Positions 9,333-18,389 of a stretch of DNA of 35,816 nucleotides are shown piece after piece. The stretch covers positions 1 to 35,816 of IMG/VR virus record IMGVR_UViG_3300025131_004155. The stretch is one strand, 5' to 3'. Below the pieces are notes generated by a model. That model did not search any database, had not been told where the DNA came from, and was given only the letters and a program-made list of their open reading frames with translations. A program made the translations under genes and the position numbers. This DNA comes from a virus. Within the stretch, counting starts at the first letter, position 1. Each line of letters begins with the position of its first letter.

Positions 9333-12300
9333 ATGGTACTACCAGTAAAAAATACATGTACGCCAGCAAGCGTCTTCGGAGGGATTACTCAGACCCTATT
9401 CTTGGGCTGTAGTGTCGTATCGTTTGATGCAGGTGCAGGTTGGGGAGAACAGAAGTCTGAACTAACAGTTCAGCTAATTCAAGACCCTTGCGCAGGAAGT
9501 AAAGAGTATTATGACCGCTCCTTAAACCAACAGACGTGGACAGGTGCAGACCCAGGCTTTATTGGAGAAGAGAACAATATTATTGGTGCCCCAGTTTACT
9601 TTAGAGTGGGCGATTTTGAATTTAGTGGTCTAATCTCAGACTGGTCTAAGACAGATATTCGCTCTCTTAATACTGGCCTGCCTGTCAAATCTATGATTAA
9701 TAACAATGCTTATGTTGTTAAGATAGAAGACCCCCGAGAGCTACTAGCCGCCACCCAGGTAGTTATCAATGAATATGCTGGCTTTACAACAGGCTTAGAC
9801 AATATCGTTAATGCCTACGGTTTCATGGAAGCTCTCTCAGCTAATTGCGGTCCCCTTGCTCAGGGCGTAGACGGCACTATCTTTGGTTCACCAGCAGCAG
9901 GTTTCGGTGGGTCTGATGTTGACTCTAATGGTATGCCCTGGAATAACATTCGAGCGGGCGCAGAGGTTCTTCTAAGTGGTTCCAGTACTGTAGGTGCCCT
10001 TGGGGGAGTATTCTCTACAGGTTATATAGCATTCAAAGGAACATCTAATACAGGCTACTCAGGTGTCACTGGTCTTACCTCAGGTATGGGCCTATTAGAC
10101 GAAAACGCCACCAATGAAGCCCACTATGTGGTAGACTTCTCAGAAGTACCAACTCTTCCAGCTCAGATTAGAATGAACGGGGTAGCCTCTTCTCTGCAAG
10201 AACTTATTTCTCAAGTAACTGGAATCTCCGGTCGCGATTATTATGTAGAGCTGGTGCCTGTTGATGCAACTGGTGCTAGTTGGACAAATACTGTGGTTGA
10301 TAGTCAAAATATAGTCAAGATTATCAAAATTCGCACGTCAGACCGTGATGCTCAACCATTATTCGGTGCTATAGAAGAATTTATAACTATTACTGATGCT
10401 GTTGGTTCAGGAACCATTAAGAATCAAGTGGGTCGAGAGCTTCGCAATGAGAAGACCCAACAGTTAATTGTTGGTGGAGAGAAGCAGAATATATACGAAA
10501 CTGAAAATGGGGTTGGTCCTGGTAATGAGGTTATTCTTCCGTATTTTGGATTAGACTCAGACGGAAATGTTATTGTCCCAACTAGAGATGCTAGTGGTAA
10601 TTGGCAATTTGAAGCAGATATTACAAATTTAAACATTCAGCTTGCTGATTATGGTTTAGCTATGGGTGTTAGCTCAGTTACTATTACTGAAAGAGAGCTA
10701 AGAGCTGCTCTTGGGGGTATGGAAATATGGGTTGGTGCTTCGGCAATGAAGGTCGCTACAGATTTATATACTGCGTTTGGGTCTGATGGTTATGGTAAGG
10801 GTAAAATTAGACTAGACATGCTTCAGGTTTTAACTGGAATCCCTGTTGATGAAATTCAGGCTACTGATATAGTTAATCTTGGTGGGGCGCAGTTTAAAGC
10901 TGGTGATGTAGATGATGATAAGCTGAGATGGGCTTTACAAAAGGTTTTTGATTTTGTTCATAATTATGCTACCGAATTTTACGGCAAGAAGTTTCAAGTT
11001 CTAGTCCCTAATTCTTGTGGATATATAGCAACCAGTCAAGATGCTGCTTTTGTTGGATGGGGTGGGGAGATTCAAACTAGTGAGGAACCTAGTGATGGTG
11101 GTTGGACAGAACTGTCTACTGTAATAGGAATAACTAATCCTTCTGTTGCTGCTGATTATTTTCGCCATGAAGATGGTAGGTTTATGAATTTTGTGAGGTT
11201 TGATAGTGCAGATAAGACAGATTTTGCTTCTCTTAATCCTGACGAGTTCGTAGTAGATGCGGTCAATAAAGACTTGTGGGTCAAAGCTCAGATAGAAGCT
11301 GACTTTGTTTATACTAACAAATACACCCTTGCTTCTCCCCGAGCTATATTAACTATTTCTGGTAATGTTGACGACGTTGAGGACGAAGGAGAAGGAAAGT
11401 TAATAGATTGGGCTCCTGCTATCGAAAACTCAACAGAGGTAGCTAAGGCTGCTATGGCAGAAAGAGAGAAAGAAGCACTGAAAAAGGTTGGTGGACGAGG
11501 TGTATATGGGGAATATGGATATAAGTCAAAAATGCCTATTGCTGCGGCTGTTGGCATTAAGAGCAATGCTTTGAAATATGGTCCTTATGGTTCTTCTACT
11601 GTTGCAGGAAAAGCAAATGTAGTTCACGAAGAAGGTCTTGTCCCTTGGTCATACGGTAGCTACTCTGGTATGAATACTGCTGGTGGACTACTGTCCACAG
11701 AGGGTATTACCTCTATGCAGGTTGGAGAGAAGGGTAGTTTAAACATCCCTGGTTATCCAACTGTTCCGATTGGTGCTGAGCTTTTATCTGCAAGTGCTGC
11801 AAATGGATTCGCTGGAGCCGGTCCTTTTAATGGTGGTGGAAACAACCTATATGAGAACAGAACCCTTACTGTTACGGGTGGTTCTTATGGTCAGTATGTC
11901 AGTACTACTATTGGCTCATGGGACGGCACATACGGGCCTAATATTACAGGGGTAACCACTAGTGTGGGTGTTAGTGGGTTTACCACAACCTATACAATGA
12001 GAACTTATACCCCTAAGTTTGGCAGGTTCGCTAAGTATAATGCTGATAGACTAAAAGCAGCAGGGCAAAATCGGTTAAATGCTAGTAAAGAGATGAGAGC
12101 TTTTAATAGACAAAGAATAAAAGCTAGGAGTCAATCATCTCAAAATCTTGCTACGTTCAGAAAGAATAATTTTGGGATAAGGTTAAACCAAGATGGTGCA
12201 AAAGAATCATCAACCCCTCACGTAGTCTTGGTTGGTTCTTCAAACCCTTGGGGTACTGGAACAAACTTTAGAAGGTCTAATATAGCAGACGAATCAGCTA

Positions 12301-13763
12301 GAGAAATGGTAACAGAGTTCGCTAGGTATGATACAAAAGCCTTTATGTCTTGGGACGGACTGATTATGCCTGTCTCTATGGATGGTGATGGTGGTCTTCC
12401 TCAGTATGCTACTCCTGATGCTGGGTGTACCTCTGGTCATCCTCGTAGGGCTCAGCCACCAATGGATAAACAAGGTGCTGCTGGTGGAGCTTTGGACGAA
12501 TACAATCCAACTATTGATATTGATTACTTGAACCCATTCACTAATCCTGCTGGTAAACAAAGAAGTCAGATTTCTACAAACAGGAGTGATACTACTGACC
12601 GTGGTCATCATATAGAGATTATTGGTCGTCAAGGTTCTGGTACTGGTGATGGTCCACCAGCGTCTAGTATGGTGATGCCCATTCAGGGATATGTAGATAA
12701 CACAGACCAAGAGAGCGGGGACTATAAAGACGACTATAGAATGTTCGCTACTCGTGGGCCTATTCTAATGCAGGCGTGGGGCTATGACTTAGATGGCTTC
12801 CCTGTGCCAAATAAAGCAGACACTTATGCCAATGCAAGCACTGGAACTTTTACTTCTTCTAACTTAGAGTGTAAATTTCTTGATGACCACTTGAGACAAC
12901 CTCAGACTTGGCCCGTAGCACCAATCGACTTACGTTACGATAGGGATAGGGCTGTTTGGGTATCTCCACCAGCCTATACATTGGTTCATGGTATATTGCA
13001 AGAAGACCTATGCCCTGGTGGCTCAGCACTATGTCATCTTACAGATAATACAACAAGATATGATTGTAGTGGAAATCCTTTTGATGCAGCCTTTTATGTA
13101 GACAATCTTATTGGTGTTACGGCCTGCTCTGGCGATACCATTATGGCTGACTATGATGCAGAAGATTGTAGCTACAATATCGTCAATCAACCTCAAAAAG
13201 GTATTACCTTTTATGATGGAACTGGTTGCCCAGCAACAACAGTTAATGAGTCTAGTTTAACAGCATACGACGTTAGACATATTGTTGTAGGAAAGGGTCT
13301 TGACCTTATTAACAATTTTGCTGTTGATACTGGGGTGGATGCTTGTTGTAGCCCATCAAGCATTGTTCTTAATGCTGGATTTACCCCTTCCACAGGAAGC
13401 GGTTGTTTAACAGGAACCTTATCTGCCACTCCTGGCCTAATGAATGCTATCGAATTTCATGGGGGTTTACATGTAGAAGATGGGGACAATGATTGTGAAA
13501 TTAAAATTGGCGCAGGATTAAGCATTACTCAAAACAATACATGTATTAGCTCTGGAGATATTTCAGCCTCTAACTTAATAAGTAACATTGAGCTTGGAGC
13601 AGGATTAGTAGCAGACACTGGCTCAAATGCTTGTAGTATTGTAATGGGAATAGATGTTAATAGCGCCCCAATAGCTAGTGGTACTGGGGTTGCTTATGTC
13701 TTGGGTGTAGATACTGATGGTTGTTTAGTTAGAGTGCCAATCGTAGACTGTTCAGGAGCTTAA
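9333..13763 (+). CDS. Large putative tail-tip/hub and fibre protein, 1476 aa
   Basis: The ATG has AAGGA six bases upstream and follows a 19-base gap. The first ~700 residues are mixed alpha/beta. The position, second after the tape measure, suits a tail hub or central tail-tip protein, but I recognise no diagnostic motif. A basic helical stretch (around nt 12000-12200) leads into a Gly/Asp-rich part. The last ~300 residues are cysteine-rich and end in three units of the pattern G-x-GL ... D-x-G-x-x-x-C-x-I-x-x-G, like repeats of a fibre shaft or beta-helix. Two bases separate it from the next gene. A two-part protein, hub-like then fibre-like, is my inference. It could equally be a single receptor-binding protein. 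Confidence 0.55.
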   Translation: MVLPVKNTCTPASVFGGITQTLFLGCSVVSFDAGAGWGEQKSELTVQLIQDPCAGSKEYYDRSLNQQTWTGADPGFIGEENNIIGAPVYFRVGDFEFSGLISDWSKTDIRSLNTGLPVKSMINNNAYVVKIEDPRELLAATQVVINEYAGFTTGLDNIVNAYGFMEALSANCGPLAQGVDGTIFGSPAAGFGGSDVDSNGMPWNNIRAGAEVLLSGSSTVGALGGVFSTGYIAFKGTSNTGYSGVTGLTSGMGLLDENATNEAHYVVDFSEVPTLPAQIRMNGVASSLQELISQVTGISGRDYYVELVPVDATGASWTNTVVDSQNIVKIIKIRTSDRDAQPLFGAIEEFITITDAVGSGTIKNQVGRELRNEKTQQLIVGGEKQNIYETENGVGPGNEVILPYFGLDSDGNVIVPTRDASGNWQFEADITNLNIQLADYGLAMGVSSVTITERELRAALGGMEIWVGASAMKVATDLYTAFGSDGYGKGKIRLDMLQVLTGIPVDEIQATDIVNLGGAQFKAGDVDDDKLRWALQKVFDFVHNYATEFYGKKFQVLVPNSCGYIATSQDAAFVGWGGEIQTSEEPSDGGWTELSTVIGITNPSVAADYFRHEDGRFMNFVRFDSADKTDFASLNPDEFVVDAVNKDLWVKAQIEADFVYTNKYTLASPRAILTISGNVDDVEDEGEGKLIDWAPAIENSTEVAKAAMAEREKEALKKVGGRGVYGEYGYKSKMPIAAAVGIKSNALKYGPYGSSTVAGKANVVHEEGLVPWSYGSYSGMNTAGGLLSTEGITSMQVGEKGSLNIPGYPTVPIGAELLSASAANGFAGAGPFNGGGNNLYENRTLTVTGGSYGQYVSTTIGSWDGTYGPNITGVTTSVGVSGFTTTYTMRTYTPKFGRFAKYNADRLKAAGQNRLNASKEMRAFNRQRIKARSQSSQNLATFRKNNFGIRLNQDGAKESSTPHVVLVGSSNPWGTGTNFRRSNIADESAREMVTEFARYDTKAFMSWDGLIMPVSMDGDGGLPQYATPDAGCTSGHPRRAQPPMDKQGAAGGALDEYNPTIDIDYLNPFTNPAGKQRSQISTNRSDTTDRGHHIEIIGRQGSGTGDGPPASSMVMPIQGYVDNTDQESGDYKDDYRMFATRGPILMQAWGYDLDGFPVPNKADTYANASTGTFTSSNLECKFLDDHLRQPQTWPVAPIDLRYDRDRAVWVSPPAYTLVHGILQEDLCPGGSALCHLTDNTTRYDCSGNPFDAAFYVDNLIGVTACSGDTIMADYDAEDCSYNIVNQPQKGITFYDGTGCPATTVNESSLTAYDVRHIVVGKGLDLINNFAVDTGVDACCSPSSIVLNAGFTPSTGSGCLTGTLSATPGLMNAIEFHGGLHVEDGDNDCEIKIGAGLSITQNNTCISSGDISASNLISNIELGAGLVADTGSNACSIVMGIDVNSAPIASGTGVAYVLGVDTDGCLVRVPIVDCSGA
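13285..13655 (+). repeat. Three degenerate protein repeats at the C-terminus of the 1476-aa protein
   Basis: The units start near nt 13288, 13454 and 13590. Each has G-x-GL, a short acidic or variable strand, a D-x-G or DGD turn, a cysteine, then alternating hydrophobics ending in Gly. One cysteine per unit falls at the same place, and the first unit has a CC pair. The repetition is visible in protein only; the DNA has diverged. This suggests stacked beta turns as in phage fibres. Confidence 0.6.
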
Positions 13764-13765
13764 TT

Positions 13766-14335
13766 ATGCCAGCAGGAACACCCTGGATATATAATGATGA
13801 TTCGGGAATCATAATGATAAATGAGGGTGTCTCATTTTGCCCAACCTGTCCCGCTTGTGAGGAGGGAGCGTCTGACGTAACTATTTGTGGCTGTGACTTT
13901 CCTGCTACTTTTGATGTAGAGGGTAGTGGGTTTTCTAATAGTAGCTGTAGTAGTTGTTCTATCTTTAATGTAAGAAAGCCCGTTACTTATACAGGAAGCG
14001 TAACGGATTGTGGAGGCACCGACTATCATATTTGGGCATCAGTAGATGATGTATATGGTTCTCCAGGGGATTGTTCTGGAGATTTTGATGATAGAAAGCT
14101 TTTTGTACTCATAGAACCTTCGGGTTGTGAAGCCTTCTTTAAGTTACGAGCTAGTACAGATGACCCTTGCGGAAGTTATGATGCTTCCGACCCTATCCGA
14201 GCAGACTCAGGTTTTTGGGTTAGTTTACCATCAGGGTGTTCAGGTTCTATTGACTTAGCTCCATTTGGTATAACATGGACAGGGGGACTACAATGCTCCC
14301 CAGGAACATGGATTGCTCATCCCTTTGGTACATAA
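13766..14335 (+). CDS. Cys-rich structural-type protein, 189 aa, unknown function
   Basis: The ATG has AGGAG seven bases upstream. The product is small, acidic and Gly/Ser/Asp-rich, with many cysteines including CPTCPAC, CGC and CSSC clusters in the N-terminal third and further scattered Cys in beta-rich sequence. There is no signal peptide or membrane helix. It ends the rightward structural operon, just before the convergent junction, so it is probably expressed late with the tail genes. Cysteine density resembles the C-terminus of its upstream neighbour, which suggests joint assembly as a tail-tip or fibre-associated part. Metal binding or virion disulfides are both possible. No family recognised. 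Confidence 0.55.
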   Translation: MPAGTPWIYNDDSGIIMINEGVSFCPTCPACEEGASDVTICGCDFPATFDVEGSGFSNSSCSSCSIFNVRKPVTYTGSVTDCGGTDYHIWASVDDVYGSPGDCSGDFDDRKLFVLIEPSGCEAFFKLRASTDDPCGSYDASDPIRADSGFWVSLPSGCSGSIDLAPFGITWTGGLQCSPGTWIAHPFGT

Positions 14336-14370
14336 AAAAGGGCAGTAGGACATAAGCCCTACCACCCTTA
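14336..14370 (-). terminator. Rho-independent-type terminator for the leftward operon
   Basis: An imperfect hairpin pairs 14339-14349 with 14358-14368 (two G/C-rich 4-5 bp blocks around a 2x2 mismatch, 8-base loop). Read on the - strand it is followed at once by six T residues (14334-14339 as A on the + strand). It lies 20-50 bases past the stop of the last leftward gene. Read on the + strand it lacks a T run, so it should act mainly on leftward transcripts. Confidence 0.6.
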
Positions 14371-14391
14371 AACACTCTTGGAGATAGTGTG

Positions 14392-14739
14392 TTACTCTCT
14401 CTTCTTAGTTTCGTTGTTCCACTTGGTCCAACCGTTGTAAGGAAGCCATTCTCCCTCTTGGTCTTTCTTCTGTGGGAATAGTGTTCCACCAACCTTGTGA
14501 GAACCGAAGCCCAGGGCTCCACCACACTCACATTTTAGTTCGTAGAACTTGTTGCCTTCAACTTCTCGGACAGCGTAATGGAGCTTAGTATCCTTACCCT
14601 TACATCCGTCTCGTTGACAGCTATGGTTAAGGATTTCTTGCAACCCAGCCATCTCTTCAAACAACTCTTTTTGCCCTGCGGCCTCAAACTCAATAACTAG
14701 GTTTGGTTTCGCCTTGTAGTTTACCTTCATCTTACTCAT
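14392..14739 (-). CDS. Phage zinc-ribbon-type protein, 115 aa
   Basis: The protein has a hydrophilic N-terminal half with a helix (residues ~20-37). A metal-ribbon pattern follows, C-x4-C near residues 41-46 and C-x-C near residues 70-72, with a YELKCECG strand between and after. The C-terminus is KxGGTLFP then a W-rich tail. I recall this arrangement from small conserved phage proteins that sit beside recombination genes, but no function is established that I can name. SD AGGGA precedes the ATG. It is the last gene of the leftward operon, next to the putative annealing protein, so a DNA-binding role is plausible but unproven. Confidence 0.6.
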   Translation of the reverse strand: MSKMKVNYKAKPNLVIEFEAAGQKELFEEMAGLQEILNHSCQRDGCKGKDTKLHYAVREVEGNKFYELKCECGGALGFGSHKVGGTLFPQKKDQEGEWLPYNGWTKWNNETKKRE

Positions 14740-14750
14740 AAAATTGTTCC

Positions 14751-15539
14751 CTATTTAGAACGCCAATCTTCGTTGTATCCCTCTACGTCTTCTGGGATAC
14801 CAATACCGTCTTCACCCTGATAGCCATTTAGCTTGGCTAGTAAATCAAAGAAGTCGGTGTACTTAACCTCTCTAATATTATGTGCATAAGAGTACTCTTT
14901 GTTGACAAATTTATCAACATTTACGTTAAGTCTTTTACACACAACTCCCACACTGTTAACCTGAGCCACACTAACAAAACCATCAGCTTGAGGCGATGCC
15001 TCGGACTTGTCAGAATAGTCATGTTCAACAACCGCGCTGTTCTCCTCTGCAACAATGACTTTCGTCAATCTCATTGCTCTTCGTAACGCTCGTCCCTCTG
15101 CTCTAGTTTCGGCAGTAGCAACTGAGTGGTTACAATAAGGAGCCTCTGTGTTGCCCCAATAGACATCAGCAGCACCCATGACTGCCCTCTCTGGATTCAT
15201 ACCAGGGGGAACGCCATATCTGTTAATAAGAAGTTCTACTGTCACACTAGCATGACGTTGGTTCTCTACAGTAGGACACTGAAGAATCCTTGTCTCACTA
15301 CTAATAATCTCACCAAACACACGCTCGCAAATACGCCTAAGCCCATCAGTTGTTGGGGCATTCCCCACCTTCTCATGGTCCTCAAGTTGGTCCAATACAT
15401 ATTGTGTCCAATTAGGATGAACAGGAGTCATCTTCTCCTCACCCTCAAGGTCGATGCTTTGAGCTTCTTCCTCTTCAACTGGTTCACATTGGTCCAAATC
15501 GAAATCATCCAAAACAGCGTCGTCTTTATTCTTCGTCAT
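14751..15539 (-). CDS. Putative single-strand annealing recombinase, 262 aa
   Basis: I chose ATG 15539 because GGAGGTG lies seven bases upstream. A longer TTG start at 15554 would overlap that site. The N-terminus (~35 residues) is very acidic. The central part has a beta-strand region with RHASVTVEL, then a helix ATAETRAEGRALRRAMRL. The AETxAxGRAL pattern is what I associate with Erf/Sak/Rad52-type phage annealing proteins, which pair complementary single strands during recombination. The C-terminal third is a small helical domain. It overlaps the upstream endonuclease gene by 14 bases and precedes the zinc-ribbon gene. The family call rests on one motif and on context, so another ssDNA-binding protein is possible. 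Confidence 0.45.
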   Translation of the reverse strand: MTKNKDDAVLDDFDLDQCEPVEEEEAQSIDLEGEEKMTPVHPNWTQYVLDQLEDHEKVGNAPTTDGLRRICERVFGEIISSETRILQCPTVENQRHASVTVELLINRYGVPPGMNPERAVMGAADVYWGNTEAPYCNHSVATAETRAEGRALRRAMRLTKVIVAEENSAVVEHDYSDKSEASPQADGFVSVAQVNSVGVVCKRLNVNVDKFVNKEYSYAHNIREVKYTDFFDLLAKLNGYQGEDGIGIPEDVEGYNEDWRSK

Positions 15540-16371
15540 TCTCTTCACCTCCAATAATAATTAAACGATGTCCCCTAGCAGGGAACTTTTTCTTAATCTT
15601 CAGTACTTCTTCTAGTAAATTCTTCGCAACCTCTCTCTTATAGTGTTGAGATAAGGACTGCGTTTGCCTAAGTCTTATTAAGCAACAACCTTGAGCAAGT
15701 ATCAAACCCGCCTTTTGGTTATCAGCCCGTCTATTACGGTCCAATGTCTCTTGTCCCCATATGGGTTTAAAGTGAGATGGGCCATCTACTTCAATAGCAG
15801 TATTAAGCTCAGGCAGGAAAAGGTCAACCTGTAGTCGCTGATTGACAACCATCCTCTCCTTATGAAATTCTACGACGATTCCTGCGTTTGTCAAGGTTTC
15901 GTAGATAAATTTTTCCAATTTAGACCCATCTTTTGAGGCTTGTCTCACGGCATCGCCCGCCGCCTGTCTCATTTCGGCCTTTTTCTCCTCTGAGAAGCTA
16001 TTCCAGTGGTCTTTACCAATCTGAGAGCGATGTTCCTTCTCTGTTTCTGTTAATTGGTCCCATGTAGAGGCCATTTTCTCACTAATTCTCAACTTAGACT
16101 CCTCACTATGCCCCTTACCTTCGGTAGGATGAGCCCTACGTCCAGTTTTTAGAGCCAGGCTTTGTGCTTCTGCTAGTGTACGAGACTCAATACCCAACTT
16201 CTTGGCGTCCCGACTAACTTTCTTAGCGTAGGAATCTACGACTTCAGCTATTTGTGGGTAGCTCATCTCCCTATTTACGTAAAGTTCCCTCAACAGCTTC
16301 TCTTTCGCTGCATCACTAAGGTTTTTATAGTCCTTGGCTTTCTTCTGTAAGGAAATCGGCAACTTGCTCAT
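15526..16371 (-). CDS. Probable free-standing homing endonuclease, Vsr/EDxHD-like with NUMOD3-type motif
   Basis: SD GAGGAG lies eight bases before ATG 16371. The N-terminal 65 residues look like a helix-turn-helix (MSYPQIAEVV...VSRDAKKLGI). Residues ~85-135 carry GKGHSEESKLRISEKM and related repeats, which resemble NUMOD3 DNA-binding modules of homing endonucleases. Residues 150-235 form a PD-(D/E)XK/Vsr-like core with E153, D183, the E194-x-D196 strand and H200. This fits the EDxHD class, of which I-Bth0305I is the known example. It overlaps the preceding gene by 47 bases and the next by 14, so it is tightly embedded rather than in an obvious intron. It may have arrived by homing between the glycosylation cassette and the recombination genes. 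Confidence 0.6.
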   Translation of the reverse strand: MSKLPISLQKKAKDYKNLSDAAKEKLLRELYVNREMSYPQIAEVVDSYAKKVSRDAKKLGIESRTLAEAQSLALKTGRRAHPTEGKGHSEESKLRISEKMASTWDQLTETEKEHRSQIGKDHWNSFSEEKKAEMRQAAGDAVRQASKDGSKLEKFIYETLTNAGIVVEFHKERMVVNQRLQVDLFLPELNTAIEVDGPSHFKPIWGQETLDRNRRADNQKAGLILAQGCCLIRLRQTQSLSQHYKREVAKNLLEEVLKIKKKFPARGHRLIIIGGEENDEE

Positions 16372-16804
16372 AGTTAAACTCCTCTATTATCTTTGCGGGC
16401 CTCTGCCATAGCTTAGAAACGATGTCGTAGTGCGACTCACTCCTCACTATTAACTGCATGTCGTCCGCTTGGTATACTTTGGCTAAGTCTGAATAACTCA
16501 ACCTGTTGTTAAAAGCCCACTCAGTACTCCACACATAGAAGAACTTCTTTTTGGGGCCAGGACACTTCAAAAGCGTCTTTGCTGATTTAATATCGGTGGC
16601 AATAGCTATCCCGCTAAAGGACCATGCCACATATTCGCTAAACATGGCAAAATGAGGAGAAATTAGCGACCTGTCATAGTTTCTGTAGAACAGACACATG
16701 CTGTAATTCGCCTTCTGAGCCATCAGTTCGTTCATCTGGGACGTTAAAGCTATAGATTGCTGCGATGCACCCAGTGCATCTATTAAGAAGCCTGCTCTTA
16801 TCAT
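16325..16804 (-). CDS. Glycosyltransferase-like protein (partial GT-B fold), 159 aa
   Basis: The first 30 residues (AGFLIDALGASQQSIALT) read like the opening Rossmann strand and helix of a GT-B transferase. The rest alternates hydrophobic strands with helices. The length is about half a normal GT-B enzyme, and no EX7E donor-site motif is present. The start overlaps the previous stop (TAATG). It lies at the end of the glycosylation cassette. It could be an accessory subunit, a degenerate transferase, or an unrelated Rossmann-like protein; the family assignment is weak. Confidence 0.4.
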   Translation of the reverse strand: MIRAGFLIDALGASQQSIALTSQMNELMAQKANYSMCLFYRNYDRSLISPHFAMFSEYVAWSFSGIAIATDIKSAKTLLKCPGPKKKFFYVWSTEWAFNNRLSYSDLAKVYQADDMQLIVRSESHYDIVSKLWQRPAKIIEEFNYEQVADFLTEESQGL

Positions 16805-17679
16805 TATTCAGTCAATTCCTTTAGTGTTTTTGTTACTTCTTTAGCCTCATCATCCCACCCTAGTAGGATAAATGCCTCTGATAACCTATGAAAGTAAGTA
16901 TCCTTAGACACTGTCTCTTTATAGGCTTTTTTAGCAATTGAATCTCGCTTCTTGTCCTGAGAAAGAAGGTCTTCGACCTGTTCTTCTATCTTTTCAGGGT
17001 CAAGACTGTGTAAGCATGGATATAGGCCATTTTCAACATTGGAAAGACAAAATCCCTTTTGCATAGCTATGTCATGTAGCTGAAAACCCCCAATATCAAT
17101 AACTATTTTAGAAGAAGCCATGAAATCCGCAGTTTCTTGTAGTGTTGTAGCCCCAACATACTGTAGTAAGGGTCTTTTGTGTCCAACGACGCGAAAACTG
17201 TAAGGTAGACCAGACAATATGCTTAATATGTCTGCTTCTTGACTCTGAGCCTCTTTATGACTAGCAAAATACAAGATGTCTGCTTGTTTTTTTCTGTCTC
17301 GTTTGCCCCCTCTAAACTTAGCATAATTTGCAGCGTTTTTAACCTGTAAATATGGAAGGGTACAATGTTTTATTATCATTTCTGGAATAGATTCAGGCAG
17401 GAGAAGAAGGTCTGGCTCCAAACTCGCTGGCGGCATACTACCGCAGACTACTGTCTTACAACTATACTCCTTCAGGGCTCCAGATAGGTTAGGGGTATTG
17501 GTTGCGTTCGAAACAATAAGGTCTGGATTAAGCTCAGCAAACATATCAAAGGCTGGTTTAACATTAGGGTTCCAGTCTACTACCCTAAAGTTCTTATTCT
17601 TAGCGTCTAAGGCAGCTAGGGTAGACATAATCCCATCTGCTGGTTGAGAATCTGAATAAATGGTTACTATAGTTCGCAT
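16804..17679 (-). CDS. GT4/GT-B-like glycosyltransferase, 291 aa
   Basis: Two Rossmann-like halves are visible. The N-terminal half (residues 1-110) has the strand TIVTIYSDSQ and a PDLIVSNATN strand end. The C-terminal half runs from the ADILYFASHK strand (~residue 133) through RVVGHKR and IVIDIGGFQLHDIAMQKG, which aligns with the donor-binding end of GT4 enzymes. The usual EX7E glutamates are not conserved there, so donor use may be altered. The C-terminal helix region (DLLSQDKKRDSIAKKAY) is typical of the family. It overlaps the upstream nucleotidylyltransferase by 13 bases. The acceptor is unknown. Confidence 0.55.
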   Translation of the reverse strand: MRTIVTIYSDSQPADGIMSTLAALDAKNKNFRVVDWNPNVKPAFDMFAELNPDLIVSNATNTPNLSGALKEYSCKTVVCGSMPPASLEPDLLLLPESIPEMIIKHCTLPYLQVKNAANYAKFRGGKRDRKKQADILYFASHKEAQSQEADILSILSGLPYSFRVVGHKRPLLQYVGATTLQETADFMASSKIVIDIGGFQLHDIAMQKGFCLSNVENGLYPCLHSLDPEKIEEQVEDLLSQDKKRDSIAKKAYKETVSKDTYFHRLSEAFILLGWDDEAKEVTKTLKELTE

Positions 17680-18389
17680 ATTTTTCTTGCTCTTTCTATA
17701 TCTTTAGATGTGTCTATATCTGTGCTTACTGCATTTTTAGGGGTAAATGCCCTAAGGCTTCCACCTCTGTTTATTATCTCATTCAACACCTCAAAGCCAT
17801 ACCACTTGGAACAGTCTTGACTTGTTACTATTTCCTTCCAGAGTTTCAGCTCCTTGCCTGTTAAGAACATCATCTGACCCCATTTAAGAGGAAGGCCATA
17901 CATCATATTGGTTACGAGATTGTTATGAACTACACAACCAACCTCATCCTTCTTCATCTGCCCAGAGGTGTCTATAGAGATAAGAGATTCTCCCATAAGA
18001 GGCAGTTTCAAAGCCTCCCCATTAAACGCCAAATCTCCATAGATGATGAGAACATTTTCTGTTTCTGCACGACTCATACCTAGAGAAATACTATATGCTA
18101 CATTTGTATGTTCGTAGTAAGGATTTTCTATATGGTCTATTCCTTTAGGAAGGTTCTTTTTAACCTTAGTAGATTGAAATCCTGTTACAACAGTAACTTT
18201 ATACTGAGTAAAAGCTTTCTTAATTCTATCTAGTTGGTGTTGAATAAGCGTTTTGTCACCAAGTTTTATAAGGGGCTTAGCTCCATACGACTTCATTCGT
18301 TGTCCCTGACCCGCAGCAGGTATAATAATACTATATTTTTGCTTGCTGGGTGATGAGATAGCAGCAACATTTCTCTTAGCCTTACCCAT
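17667..18389 (-). CDS. Sugar-nucleotide-type nucleotidylyltransferase, 240 aa
   Basis: The N-terminus carries the NTP-transferase signature AAGQGQRM (about residues 26-33) followed by KPLIKLGDKTLIQHQLDRI. A VTVVTGFQS strand, an NVAYSISLGM segment and the metal-site strand VLIIYGDLAF come next, and the C-terminal end is the VSTDIDTSKDIERAR pattern. These are the landmarks of MobA-like/sugar-1-phosphate or phosphocholine (LicC-like) nucleotidylyltransferases, which make an activated donor from NTP and a phosphorylated small molecule. Its place between glycosyltransferase genes suggests it supplies their donor. The exact substrate cannot be read from sequence. It overlaps its neighbours by 8 and 13 bases. 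Confidence 0.75.
   Translation of the reverse strand: MGKAKRNVAAISSPSKQKYSIIIPAAGQGQRMKSYGAKPLIKLGDKTLIQHQLDRIKKAFTQYKVTVVTGFQSTKVKKNLPKGIDHIENPYYEHTNVAYSISLGMSRAETENVLIIYGDLAFNGEALKLPLMGESLISIDTSGQMKKDEVGCVVHNNLVTNMMYGLPLKWGQMMFLTGKELKLWKEIVTSQDCSKWYGFEVLNEIINRGGSLRAFTPKNAVSTDIDTSKDIERARKICEL

Noticed and set aside
15889-15894. TTGACA with a similar flanking TTTGTCAAGGT, on the - strand
   Set aside because: It is inside the endonuclease coding frame and has no TATAAT at the right distance.
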